Positions 1 to 5,482 of a DNA stretch of 7,167 bases are shown piece by piece. The DNA lies in the NCBI GenBank assembly GCA_050115015.1, contig JASFRI010000213.1, forward strand, positions 1 through 7,167, read 5' to 3'. A program made the translations under genes and the position numbers. Numbering within the stretch: the first letter of the stretch is position 1; each line of letters opens with the position of its first letter. The stretch is from JASFRI01 sp050115015. GTDB taxonomy: Bacteria > Acidobacteriota > Polarisedimenticolia > CBDVAL01. The notes beneath the pieces are model-generated. The model worked only from the letters and a program-made list of their open reading frames with translations, did not search any database and was not told where the DNA came from.

Positions 1-429
1 CGCGCCATCGATTGCTGCCCGAGCTGGTCGCCGAATGGCCGGGAGCTGGCCTTCACCTCCGACCGCGGCGGACGCCCCCAGATCTACGTGATGGACGCGG
101 AGGGGGCGAACGCCCGCCGGCTGACGTACGAGGGCTCCTACCACGACTCCGCCGCATGGTCCCCGAACGGGGACCGGATCGCCCTGGTCTCCCGCATCGG
201 CGGGCACTTCCATCTTCAGGTGATGGACCTGGCGACGCGCACCCTCAACCGGCTCACCTTTGGCCCGTCGAACAACGAGAGCCCCTGCTGGTCCCCCGAC
301 GGCCGGCACCTGGCATTCGCCTCGGACCGCGTGGGGCACTACGAGATCTACCGCATCCCCGTCGAAGGCGGCGAGCCGGTCCGCCTCACGGATACGGAGG
401 GGGCCTCGTCACCCGCCTGGGCGCCGTGA
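1..429 (+). CDS. tolB: TolB, C-terminal part (5' end outside window)
   Basis: This is the last 142 residues of a periplasmic beta-propeller protein, read in frame from base 1 to a TGA at 427-429. Three W-S-P-(N/D)-G repeats are visible with their Trp at visible residues 9, 53 and 97, and a degenerate W-A-P ends the chain at 140. The spacing of about 44 residues is that of TolB (PD40-type) propeller blades, and each blade carries a SDR/VMD-type strand pattern (for example AFTSDRGG and AFASDRVG). TolB works in the periplasm, binding Pal and linking it to the TolQRA motor. The gene two places downstream encodes a CpoB-like protein and the next gene is pal, which is the classic Tol-Pal order and supports tolB over other WD40-like propellers. 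The N-terminal TolB domain and the signal peptide lie upstream and cannot be checked. The chain ends directly after the last blade, as in the family. Confidence 0.92.
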   Translation, partial: RAIDCCPSWSPNGRELAFTSDRGGRPQIYVMDAEGANARRLTYEGSYHDSAAWSPNGDRIALVSRIGGHFHLQVMDLATRTLNRLTFGPSNNESPCWSPDGRHLAFASDRVGHYEIYRIPVEGGEPVRLTDTEGASSPAWAP

Positions 430-451
430 GGGAGCGACGGCGACGGATTTG

Positions 452-487
452 TCCGGGACGGGCCGGGGCCGACGGCAGGGTCCCGGA
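452..487 (+). other. stem-loop in the tolB-pal gap
   Basis: TCCGGGAC (452-459) and GTCCCGGA (480-487) form a perfect 8-bp stem. The 20-base loop can itself pair GCCG (462-465) with CGGC (473-476). It lies 23 bases after the tolB stop and just upstream of the pal -10 element. No T-run follows, so it is not a classical intrinsic terminator. It may stabilise the tolB mRNA end or partly separate tolB from pal; that role is inference. Confidence 0.4.
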
Positions 488-494
488 ACCGCTA

Positions 495-503
495 TGGTAT
501 AAT
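495..503 (+). promoter_or_regulatory. extended -10 promoter for pal
   Basis: TGGTATAAT (495-503) is a perfect TATAAT preceded by the TGn extension. This type of promoter can work without a -35 box, and none is visible 16-18 bases upstream (475-480 reads GCAGGG). A perfect TATAAT is striking in such GC-rich surroundings. The start would be near 510, giving a leader of about 60 bases before the pal start codon at 571. It would give pal and the following gene transcription independent of tolB. Confidence 0.6.
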
Positions 504-570
504 CGGCTCGCCGATGTCGGACCCGTCCCGCCCACGCCCCGGGGACGGGCAACACCAAGTGAGGATGAAC

Positions 571-1176
571 ATGCCCGGGATCCGTTTCCATGCTGTCCGC
601 CCCGCCGTACTGGTGGTCCTCCTGCTCTCCCTCCTCGTCGCGTGTGGTCCCAGCAAGCCGCCGGAGGACGCCGAAAAGCCCACGGTGTCCGGAACCCCGA
701 CATCCAGGGATACGAGTTCTCCGTCCTCCAGGCCCTCGGACGTGGAGGATGTGAAGGAGTCACCCTGGGGCGAGGAGTCGGAGCCGGAGGTGGAGTCCCT
801 GTCGCGACTCGAGGCGGAGGCGGAGCGGCTCAACCAGCAGGGCGTCCTGCACACCGTCTACTTCGCCACGGATCGCAGCGATCTCCAGGAGGAGGCAAGG
901 GAGATCCTGGCGCGCAATGCGGCCTGGCTCCGCGGCCACACCGAGTACGCGGTGGTGGTGGAGGGACACTGTGACGAGCGCAACACCGAGGAGTACAACC
1001 TCGCCCTCGGGGAGCGCCGTGCCGAGTCGGTGCGCTCGTACCTCGTGTCGCTCGGCGTGGACACCGCCCGCGTGGAGACGATCTCCTACGGCGAGGAGCG
1101 CCCGGTGGACCCGCGGAACAACGAGGCCGCCTGGTCGCGGAACCGGCGTGCGGAGTTCGTGCTGAAACCGATGTAG
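571..1176 (+). CDS. pal: Pal, peptidoglycan-associated outer-membrane lipoprotein
   Basis: Pal anchors the outer membrane to peptidoglycan and binds TolB. The 201-residue product starts with a basic n-region and hydrophobic segment ending in the lipobox L-V-A-C (C25), so it is predicted to be a lipoprotein. A Pro/Ser/Glu-rich tether spans about residues 26-90. The OmpA-like domain follows from about residue 93 (VYFATDRSDL). It contains EGHCDERN (131-138), the diaminopimelate-binding signature of Pal with Asn where Gly is usual, then EYNLALGERRA and the C-terminal SRNRRAEFVL segment. ATG 571 was chosen because GAGG at 561-564 lies 6 bases upstream and because it places a normal signal peptide at the N-terminus. 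An in-frame ATG at 565 has no room for that site, and an in-frame ATG at 514 would add a charged extension before the signal peptide. The gene lies between tolB and a cpoB-like gene. Confidence 0.95.
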   Translation: MPGIRFHAVRPAVLVVLLLSLLVACGPSKPPEDAEKPTVSGTPTSRDTSSPSSRPSDVEDVKESPWGEESEPEVESLSRLEAEAERLNQQGVLHTVYFATDRSDLQEEAREILARNAAWLRGHTEYAVVVEGHCDERNTEEYNLALGERRAESVRSYLVSLGVDTARVETISYGEERPVDPRNNEAAWSRNRRAEFVLKPM

Positions 1177-1187
1177 CTCCCGCGATG

Positions 1188-1208
1188 CGGCCGGCTGCCT
1201 GCCGGCCG
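1188..1208 (+). other. GC hairpin between pal and cpoB
   Basis: CGGCCGGC (1188-1195) and GCCGGCCG (1201-1208) form a perfect 8-bp all-GC stem with the 5-base loop TGCCT. It sits 11 bases after the pal stop and just before the cpoB ribosome-binding site. No T-run follows, so readthrough is expected. A role in mRNA processing, or in setting the relative expression of pal and cpoB, is inference. Confidence 0.4.
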
Positions 1209-1225
1209 TCGCCGAGAGGCCGCCG

Positions 1226-2107
1226 ATGCATCCCAGAGCGCTGTTCCTCATCCCCCTTCTCCTGGCCTTCGGTTGCCTGGAGACATCCCAGACGGGAGAC
1301 CTGCAGGCGGATCTCGACGAGGTCAAGACACAGCTCCTCGTGCTCCAGAAGGAGCACGCCGCCATCCAGGACCGCCTCGACGAGCAGAACGCCGTCGTCG
1401 CATCGGCCGTGCAGCAGGACCGGGAGGCGGAGCGCGTCGGGCAGGCGGATCTTCTCGCCCGTGTGGACTCCCTCACGATGGAGATGGAGGTGCTCGGCCA
1501 GAAGCTCGAGGACACGAACTTCCGGCTCTCCGGACTGAGCTCCGACATCCAGGCGGCGCGGAGCCTGATGGAGGAGAGCCGCTACGTGGGCGGAGCACCC
1601 ACCGGGGCCGCGGTGGGCGCCGCCGCGGCGGGGGCCGCGGGAGGGGACGGGGCCGACGACGACGAGGAGGCTCCCACGGCCGCCGGCCCGCGCGAGGGGA
1701 CCCTGGCATCCTCCCCGATCGTAGGCGGCGCGCCACCGGAGGAGATCTTCAACACCTCCTACGCCGACTACACGAAGGGGAACTATCCCCTGGCGATCCT
1801 GGGGTTCCAGGAATACCTGCAGCGCTTCCCGGACAGCGCCTTCGCCGACGACGCGCTCTACTGGGTCGGTGAGAGCTACTACAGCCAGGGGAAGTACAAC
1901 GACGCCGTCGAGGCCTTCGGCGAGCTCATCGACCGGTATCCGCAGGGAGACAAGGTACCCGCCGCCCACCTGAAGCGCGGATTCGCGTTCCTCGAGCTGA
2001 ACCAGACAGCCCAGGGGGTCCTCCAGCTCAACGCGCTCATCGAGGGGTTCCCGCACACCGACGAGGCCCGGCTGGCCAGGGAGCGCCTGCGCTCCCTGGG
2101 GCTGTGA
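1226..2107 (+). CDS. cpoB: CpoB/YbgF-type Tol-Pal system protein (coiled coil plus TPR)
   Basis: In characterised bacteria CpoB (YbgF) is a periplasmic Tol-Pal partner that coordinates outer-membrane constriction with septal peptidoglycan synthesis. The 293-residue product has a short hydrophobic signal segment ending in A-F-G-C (C17), which suggests a lipoprotein although Phe at -2 is unusual. A heptad-rich coiled coil covers about residues 25-115, in the place of the family's trimerising coiled coil. An Ala/Gly and acidic low-complexity linker (about 118-168) follows. Three TPR-like repeats fill 172-285, including NTSYADYTKGNYPLAI, ALYWVGESYYSQGKYNDAV and HLKRGFAFLELNQ. ATG 1226 has GAGAGG at 1214-1219, 6 bases upstream. 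The gene starts 49 bases after pal and probably shares its transcript. The domain order and position directly after pal make the assignment strong, although the linker is longer than in the enterobacterial protein. Confidence 0.9.
   Translation: MHPRALFLIPLLLAFGCLETSQTGDLQADLDEVKTQLLVLQKEHAAIQDRLDEQNAVVASAVQQDREAERVGQADLLARVDSLTMEMEVLGQKLEDTNFRLSGLSSDIQAARSLMEESRYVGGAPTGAAVGAAAAGAAGGDGADDDEEAPTAAGPREGTLASSPIVGGAPPEEIFNTSYADYTKGNYPLAILGFQEYLQRFPDSAFADDALYWVGESYYSQGKYNDAVEAFGELIDRYPQGDKVPAAHLKRGFAFLELNQTAQGVLQLNALIEGFPHTDEARLARERLRSLGL
2076..2099 (+). other. perfect 10-bp hairpin in the last codons of cpoB
   Basis: CCAGGGAGCG (2076-2085) and CGCTCCCTGG (2090-2099) pair perfectly around the tetraloop CCTG. 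The element lies inside the coding sequence (it encodes the A-R-E-R-L-R-S-L end) and finishes 5 bases before the stop codon. No T-run follows. It may act as an mRNA 3'-end stabiliser or a U-less terminator in front of the rpsT promoter; that is inference. Confidence 0.45.
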
Positions 2108-2117
2108 GCTGGCGCCC

Positions 2118-2147
2118 TTGACAGGAACGGGCTCGCTTCCCTAACAT
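2118..2147 (+). promoter_or_regulatory. sigma70-type promoter for rpsT
   Basis: TTGACA at 2118-2123 is a perfect -35 box. It is followed after 18 bases by TAACAT at 2142-2147, which matches 4 of 6 bases of the -10 consensus including the key second A and final T. The predicted start is near 2154, giving a leader of about 55 bases. The promoter begins 10 bases after the cpoB stop and would make rpsT a separate transcription unit, as is common for S20. Confidence 0.7.
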
Positions 2148-2155
2148 CTACGGTT

Positions 2156-2190
2156 CTCGGAGTGACCCCGAGCCGGGCACGATCCCGGCT
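2156..2190 (+). promoter_or_regulatory. structured rpsT leader with two overlapping hairpins
   Basis: AGCCGGG (2171-2177) and CCCGGCT (2184-2190) form a perfect 7-bp stem with the loop CACGAT. CTCGG (2156-2160) can pair with CCGAG (2168-2172), which uses the first two bases of the other stem. The two helices therefore cannot both form completely. The ribosome-binding site AAGG (2195-2198) begins 4 bases after the larger stem. S20 synthesis is known to be self-limited in E. coli, so a control role is conceivable but is inference here. Confidence 0.4.
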
Positions 2191-2208
2191 TCTTAAGGCA
2201 AAGCACGA

Positions 2209-2475
2209 ATGGCAAACCACAAGTCAGCATTGAAGCGGGCCCGCCAGAATGCCCGGCGCCGTCAGCGTAACCGCTCCAACACGTCCCGGATGCGGACCCA
2301 GGTGAAGGTGCTGCGGAAGGCCGTCGAGGCCGGCGAGACCGATCGGGCCAGGGAACTCCTCCCGGCCACCCTCGCGCTGCTGGATCGTTCCGTCCAGAGC
2401 GGCGTGCTCAAGGAGAACGCCGCCTCGCGCCGGAAATCCCGGTTGACCCGCCTCGTCAACCGGAGCGCTAGCTAG
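2209..2475 (+). CDS. rpsT: 30S ribosomal protein S20
   Basis: S20 is a primary 16S rRNA-binding protein of the small subunit. The 88-residue length is typical. The N-terminus MANHKSALKRARQ is the family signature and is followed by a strongly basic helix (NARRRQRNRSNTSRMRT). The mid region (VKVLRKAVEAG, ARELLPATLALLDRSVQSGVL) and the Lys/Arg-rich KENAASRRKSRLTRLVN end match the three-helix S20 fold. ATG 2209 gives the expected MANHKS start; AAGG at 2195-2198 lies 10 bases upstream, slightly far. The gene has its own promoter. Its TAG stop (2473-2475) overlaps the stop of the convergent rnr gene inside CTAG, and no terminator separates the two. Confidence 0.97.
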   Translation: MANHKSALKRARQNARRRQRNRSNTSRMRTQVKVLRKAVEAGETDRARELLPATLALLDRSVQSGVLKENAASRRKSRLTRLVNRSAS

Positions 2476-4652
2476 CGCCCTCGGCGGCGCCTGCGTCGTC
2501 CCCGGCGGCGCCCGCGGGAGGGCTCCTCGCCGAGGATCTCGAGATCCATGCGCTTCCGGAACGCGTCCACGCGCGCCACCCGCACCTCGAGGCGATCGCC
2601 GAGCCGGTAGGTGCGCCCCCCGTCCTCCCTCCGGAGGCAGTGCCCCCGTTCATCGAAGCGGTAGCGCCCCTGAAGTGTGGAGATGTGCACGAGCCCCTCC
2701 ACGTAGTATTCCTCGAGCTCCACGAAGAGGCCGAAGGGCATGACCGCGGAGACGAACCCGCGGTACTCGTCGCCCACGCGCTCGGCCATGAAGCCGAGCT
2801 TCTTCCATTCCTCCAGGGTCCTCTCCGCCTCCTCCGCCGTCCGCTCGGTCCGGGAGGCGTGGGTCGCGACCCCGGGGAGGTCCGCGCGCAGGGCGGTCAC
2901 CCGTCCGGCGTCCAGGGCGCCGGTGGCCTGGTCCCGCAGGACCCGGTGGACGAGGAGATCGGGATACCGGCGGATCGGCGAGGTGAAATGCGTGTACCGG
3001 GCAGCCGCCAGTCCGAAGTGCCCCAGGTTGGCCGGATCGTACCGTGCCTGCTGCAGCGCCCGCAGGACCAGTCGGGAGACGAAGCGCTCCTCCGGCCGGC
3101 CCTGGACCGCCTCCAGGAGCTGCTGCAGATCCCCGGGCCGCAGGTCTTCCAGCGGCCGGGGCAGCCGGTATCCCAGGCCCTGCAGGACCTCGTCCAGCGC
3201 CTCCAGCTTCGTCGGCTCGGGGCTCTCGTGGACACGGAACAGGCCCGGCAGCGTGTCCTCCAGCAGCTTGCTCGCCACCGCCTCGTTCGCCGCGAGCATG
3301 AACTCCTCGATGATGCGATGGGCGACGGTGCGAGCCGAGGGGAAGACACCGGTCATCTCCCCCCGGGCGTTCAGCACGATCTCCGGCTCCGGCAGGTCGA
3401 AGTCGAGGCTACCGCGCCGTCGGCGGCGCGCCTGCAGCCGCCGGCAGAGCTCCTCCATCTCGCGGAACCGGTCCACCAGCGGCGCGTAGCGCTCCATCAG
3501 CTCCGGGTCCCGCTCCACGAGAATCCCCGCCACGGCGCGGTAGGTCATCCGCTCGGCGCTCCGGATCCATCCCTCGGCAAATCGCGTCCTGCGCACCTCC
3601 CCCGCGGCGTCCAGTTCCAGCACGGCGGTGCGGACGAGCCGGGGGACATGGGGACGGAGCGAGCACAGGTGATTCGAGAGCCGTTCCGGCAGCATCGGGA
3701 TCGCCTTGCCGGGGAAGTAGACGCTCGTCCCGCGCTCCCGCGCCTCCAGGTCGGTTGGCCCCCCCGGGGTCACGTAATGAGCGACGTCCGCCACGTGGAC
3801 GTGCAGCCTCCAGCCGCCGTCCGCCAGACGCTGGACGGCGACGGCATCGTCGAAGTCCTTCGCGGTCTCGCCATCGATGGTGACGGTCGGATACTCCGAG
3901 AAGTCCTCGCGGCCCTCGAGCGCGTCCGCATCCACCTCCCCCGGCAGCCGGGCGACCTCGTCGACGACCTCCTCGGGCCAGTCCTGGCGGAGATCGAAGC
4001 GCCGGGTGATGATCTCGATGTCGACCCCCGGGGCCTCGGGCCGGCCGAGCACCTCGACGATCCGCCCGCGTGCGACGCCGTCGTCATCAGGGGGATCGGA
4101 GACCTCCACGCCGACGGCGAAGCCGTCGTCGGCCGCTTCCGGGATGCTCGCCCCGACGAGCACAAAACGAGCGATCCGCTCCTCGAAAGGGAAGACGCGC
4201 GCATCCCGGCCTCGTAGCTCGAGGACCCCCGTGACCCTGCGGGAGGCGGGCTCGACGACGCGCAGCAGGCGCCCCTCGCCGCGTCCGCGAGCATCCCGCC
4301 GGAGCACCGCCACCTCGACCCGATCCCCGTGCATCAGCCCTGCCGCGCGCCGGGCCGGGAGGTGAACGTCGCTCTCCCCATCCCCCTCGGGCCGGACGAA
4401 CCCGTAGCCGTCGGGATGCCGCAGGAACCGCCCCCGGAGCGGACGCGTGGCCTCGGCCGGGAACCAGTGCCCGCGGCTGCCCACGATCTCGCCCTCCTCG
4501 GCCAGCAGGGAGAGCTGTCGGCGCAGCGCCGGCAGCTCCTCGCGCGGGAGTCCGAGAAAGCGCAGGAGCCCCCGTGCCGTCGGCGGGCGGGCTCCCGGAT
4601 CGCCGACCCGGTGGAGGATCCGGCGCCGCAGGGTGAGGGGGTCGACGCTCAT
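2472..4652 (-). CDS. rnr: Ribonuclease R (RNB-family 3'-5' exoribonuclease)
   Basis: RNase R is a processive 3'-5' exoribonuclease that degrades structured RNA and takes part in rRNA and tmRNA-linked quality control. The 726-residue product has the full domain set: a winged-helix-like N-terminus (about 1-62), two cold-shock OB folds (about 72-118, with DGYGFV, and 139-205), the RNB domain (about 245-600) and an S1 domain (about 627-705). A very Arg-rich tail follows. The RNB active-site motif reads TIDGETAKDFDD, giving the metal-binding Asp set D260, D266, D268 and D269. The signature YTHFTSPIRRYPDLLVHR is at 553-570. ATG 4652 was chosen because the protein then starts as the family does. A TTG at 4682 would add ten Gly/Pro-rich residues and has no upstream purine run. 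No good Shine-Dalgarno precedes 4652, since the GGAAGAGG at 4672-4679 is about 19 bases away. The gene is convergent with rpsT and divergent from tRNA-Leu. The tail resembles the basic tails of other RNase R proteins, with Arg in place of Lys. Confidence 0.96.
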   Translation of the reverse strand: MSVDPLTLRRRILHRVGDPGARPPTARGLLRFLGLPREELPALRRQLSLLAEEGEIVGSRGHWFPAEATRPLRGRFLRHPDGYGFVRPEGDGESDVHLPARRAAGLMHGDRVEVAVLRRDARGRGEGRLLRVVEPASRRVTGVLELRGRDARVFPFEERIARFVLVGASIPEAADDGFAVGVEVSDPPDDDGVARGRIVEVLGRPEAPGVDIEIITRRFDLRQDWPEEVVDEVARLPGEVDADALEGREDFSEYPTVTIDGETAKDFDDAVAVQRLADGGWRLHVHVADVAHYVTPGGPTDLEARERGTSVYFPGKAIPMLPERLSNHLCSLRPHVPRLVRTAVLELDAAGEVRRTRFAEGWIRSAERMTYRAVAGILVERDPELMERYAPLVDRFREMEELCRRLQARRRRRGSLDFDLPEPEIVLNARGEMTGVFPSARTVAHRIIEEFMLAANEAVASKLLEDTLPGLFRVHESPEPTKLEALDEVLQGLGYRLPRPLEDLRPGDLQQLLEAVQGRPEERFVSRLVLRALQQARYDPANLGHFGLAAARYTHFTSPIRRYPDLLVHRVLRDQATGALDAGRVTALRADLPGVATHASRTERTAEEAERTLEEWKKLGFMAERVGDEYRGFVSAVMPFGLFVELEEYYVEGLVHISTLQGRYRFDERGHCLRREDGGRTYRLGDRLEVRVARVDAFRKRMDLEILGEEPSRGRRRGRRRRRRGR

Positions 4653-4675
4653 CGTGGGCGGCGGGACGCCGCCTC

Positions 4676-4704
4676 TTCCCAAACGGATCGCACTCCGCTA
4701 TACT
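4676..4704 (+). promoter_or_regulatory. promoter for tRNA-Leu
   Basis: TTCCCA (4676-4681, 4 of 6 bases of the -35 consensus) is followed after exactly 17 bases by TATACT (4699-4704, 5 of 6 of the -10 consensus). The start would be near 4711, about 45 bases before the mature tRNA 5' end. The -10 core TATA is symmetric, and the opposite strand reads TATAGC at 4702-4697. A divergent start toward rnr from the same element is possible, but its -35 would be poor (TCGCTC). Confidence 0.6.
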
Positions 4705-4755
4705 CCACCGTCCTCACGGGAGCGAAGCAGAACCCGGCGGCGCACGCGTCGATTG

Positions 4756-4842
4756 GCCGAAGTGGCGGAATTGGTAGACGCGCTAGGTTCAGGACCTAGT
4801 GGGGGCAACCCCGTAGGAGTTCGAGTCTCCTCTTCGGCACCA
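4756..4842 (+). tRNA. tRNA-Leu (anticodon CAG)
   Basis: An 87-base cloverleaf including an encoded CCA. The acceptor stem pairs GCCGAAG (4756-4762) with CTTCGGC (4832-4838), the discriminator is A4839, and CCA is 4840-4842. The anticodon stem CTAGG/CCTAG (4783-4787, 4795-4799) encloses TTCAGGA, so the anticodon is C4790-A4791-G4792, reading CUG. A long variable arm (GGGG 4801-4804 with CCCC 4809-4812) marks a class II tRNA, and the A discriminator fits leucine. The T-arm is AGGAG-TTCGAGT-CTCCT (4815-4831). CUG is expected to be a dominant leucine codon in a genome this GC-rich. Confidence 0.97.
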
Positions 4843-4847
4843 GACCT

Positions 4848-4871
4848 TCTCCCCGCCTCGAGGCGGAGAGA
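4848..4871. terminator. possible hairpin terminator between convergent tRNA-Leu and zinc-motif gene
   Basis: CCGCCTCGAGGCGG (4853-4866) is a perfect palindrome. After one C-A mismatch the stem continues with TCTC (4848-4851) against GAGA (4868-4871). It occupies most of the 37-base gap between the tRNA 3' end and the stop of the minus-strand gene, so it could serve both strands. Neither strand has a T-run after the stem, so the call as a terminator is weak. Confidence 0.35.
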
Positions 4872-4879
4872 TGCGCGCC

Positions 4880-5119
4880 TCAGCGGACCAGGTTCAGCGG
4901 GCGCGACGCCGGCAGGAAGGCGTCGAGGGGCTGGGCCACCTCGCCGCGGCCGGAGCACAGGATGCACTTCCCCCCCCCGCCACAGGAATGGCAGGATTCT
5001 CTCCCCCCGAGGTCCGAGGGGATCGCCCCGCGACCGCTGCAGTGGAAACATTCGCCGCTCCCGTAGCACTGGCGACAATCGCGAACGGCCCCGTCCCCGG
5101 TTTTCATGCTCTCGGCCAT
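4880..5119 (-). CDS. small protein with four DnaJ-type CxxCxGxG zinc motifs, no J domain
   Basis: The 79-residue product has four motifs of exactly the DnaJ cysteine-rich type: CRQCYGSG (C15, C18), CFHCSGRG (C24, C27), CHSCGGGG (C43, C46) and CILCSGRG (C52, C55). They form two copies of a 17-residue unit CxxCxGxGxCxxCxGxG (15-31 and 43-59), joined by an 11-residue linker. Each unit has four cysteines, enough to bind one zinc. In DnaJ the four motifs are spaced more widely and sit between a J domain and substrate-binding domains, none of which is present here. The C-terminal 20 residues are hydrophobic and proline-containing with no recognised motif. ATG 5119 has AAAGGGG 6 bases upstream on the minus strand; an internal Met at residue 5 is the alternative. 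There is no signal peptide, so it is probably cytoplasmic. A protein-binding or redox-related role is plausible, but the function is unknown. The conserved motif pattern argues that it is a real gene. Confidence 0.75.
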   Translation of the reverse strand: MAESMKTGDGAVRDCRQCYGSGECFHCSGRGAIPSDLGGRESCHSCGGGGKCILCSGRGEVAQPLDAFLPASRPLNLVR

Positions 5120-5447
5120 GCCTCGCCCCTTTCGCCCCCCGGTCCATGCCTCGCCGTCGCGCTGCGGCAGGCGACGCCGCGTCTTTCCCGGTCCGATGGG
5201 GCGCCGGGAACTCCGCGTGCGCCAATAGGTTACTCCAGATCACCGGGGTGCCGTCAAGGGGGCCGGCCAGCCGGCCGCCGCGCGCGGAGGCCGTTCCGCG
5301 CGGATTCTCGGGGTGCCCGACGGAACGCGTTGAAAAGAAACGGGAAAAAAACCCCGGTCGGCATCCTCCAGCGTGATTGGCCCGCCGGCGCCACAGGCGG
5401 AATCGAAACCACTGAAAGAAATAGACTTATATACAAAGACGGGAAGC
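5120..5447. other. gene-free stretch with two GC hairpins and an AT-rich patch
   Basis: No convincing coding sequence lies here on either strand; the open frames lack family features and overlap better-supported elements. Two perfect stem-loops are present: GGCCGG (5261-5266) with CCGGCC (5271-5276), and CGCGCGGA (5281-5288) with TCCGCGCG (5295-5302). From about 5331 the composition changes, with A-runs at 5333-5349 and an AT-rich patch at 5411-5438. The patch lies where an UP element would sit relative to the promoter at 5448-5476. The minus-strand promoter candidate for the zinc-motif gene is also in this stretch. Confidence 0.5.
5227..5257 (-). promoter_or_regulatory. possible promoter for the zinc-motif gene
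   Basis: On the minus strand TTGACG (5257-5252) is 5 of 6 to the -35 consensus. It is followed after 19 bases by TAACCT (5232-5227), a weak -10 that resembles the TAACAT of the rpsT promoter. The leader to ATG 5119 would be about 100 bases. The long spacer and weak -10 keep confidence low. Confidence 0.35.
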
Positions 5448-5476
5448 TTGACAGCACCCGGGGCATCCCGTACCAT
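5448..5476 (+). promoter_or_regulatory. strong sigma70-type promoter for a candidate small RNA
   Basis: TTGACA (5448-5453, perfect) and TACCAT (5471-5476, 4 of 6 with the key A and T) are separated by the ideal 17 bases. The AT-rich segment 5411-5438 just upstream resembles an UP element and stands out in this GC-rich DNA. The predicted start is near 5483, which coincides with the first base of the long-range stem of the RNA that follows. Confidence 0.7.
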
Positions 5477-5482
5477 ACCGGC

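Noticed and set aside
514..570. Longer Pal starting at ATG 514
   Set aside because: It would place a charged stretch before the lipoprotein signal peptide and would start only a few bases after the predicted transcription start. GAGG before 571 supports the shorter form.
1273..1872. Arg/Gly-rich frame inside cpoB on the plus strand
   Set aside because: It is a frame-shifted reading of the Ala/Gly linker and coiled coil of cpoB, with a low-complexity product.
2640..4217. 525-residue open frame on the plus strand opposite rnr
   Set aside because: The minus strand encodes RNase R with intact catalytic motifs throughout. The plus-strand frame has no recognisable domain and no ribosome-binding site.
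4653..4682. TTG 4682 as the start of RNase R
   Set aside because: It adds ten Gly/Pro-rich residues, has no purine run upstream, and would overlap the -35 region of the tRNA promoter. ATG 4652 fits the family N-terminus better.
5339..5360. Minus-strand T7 run at 5343-5349 as a terminator
   Set aside because: No stable hairpin directly precedes the T-run on that strand and no gene ends there.
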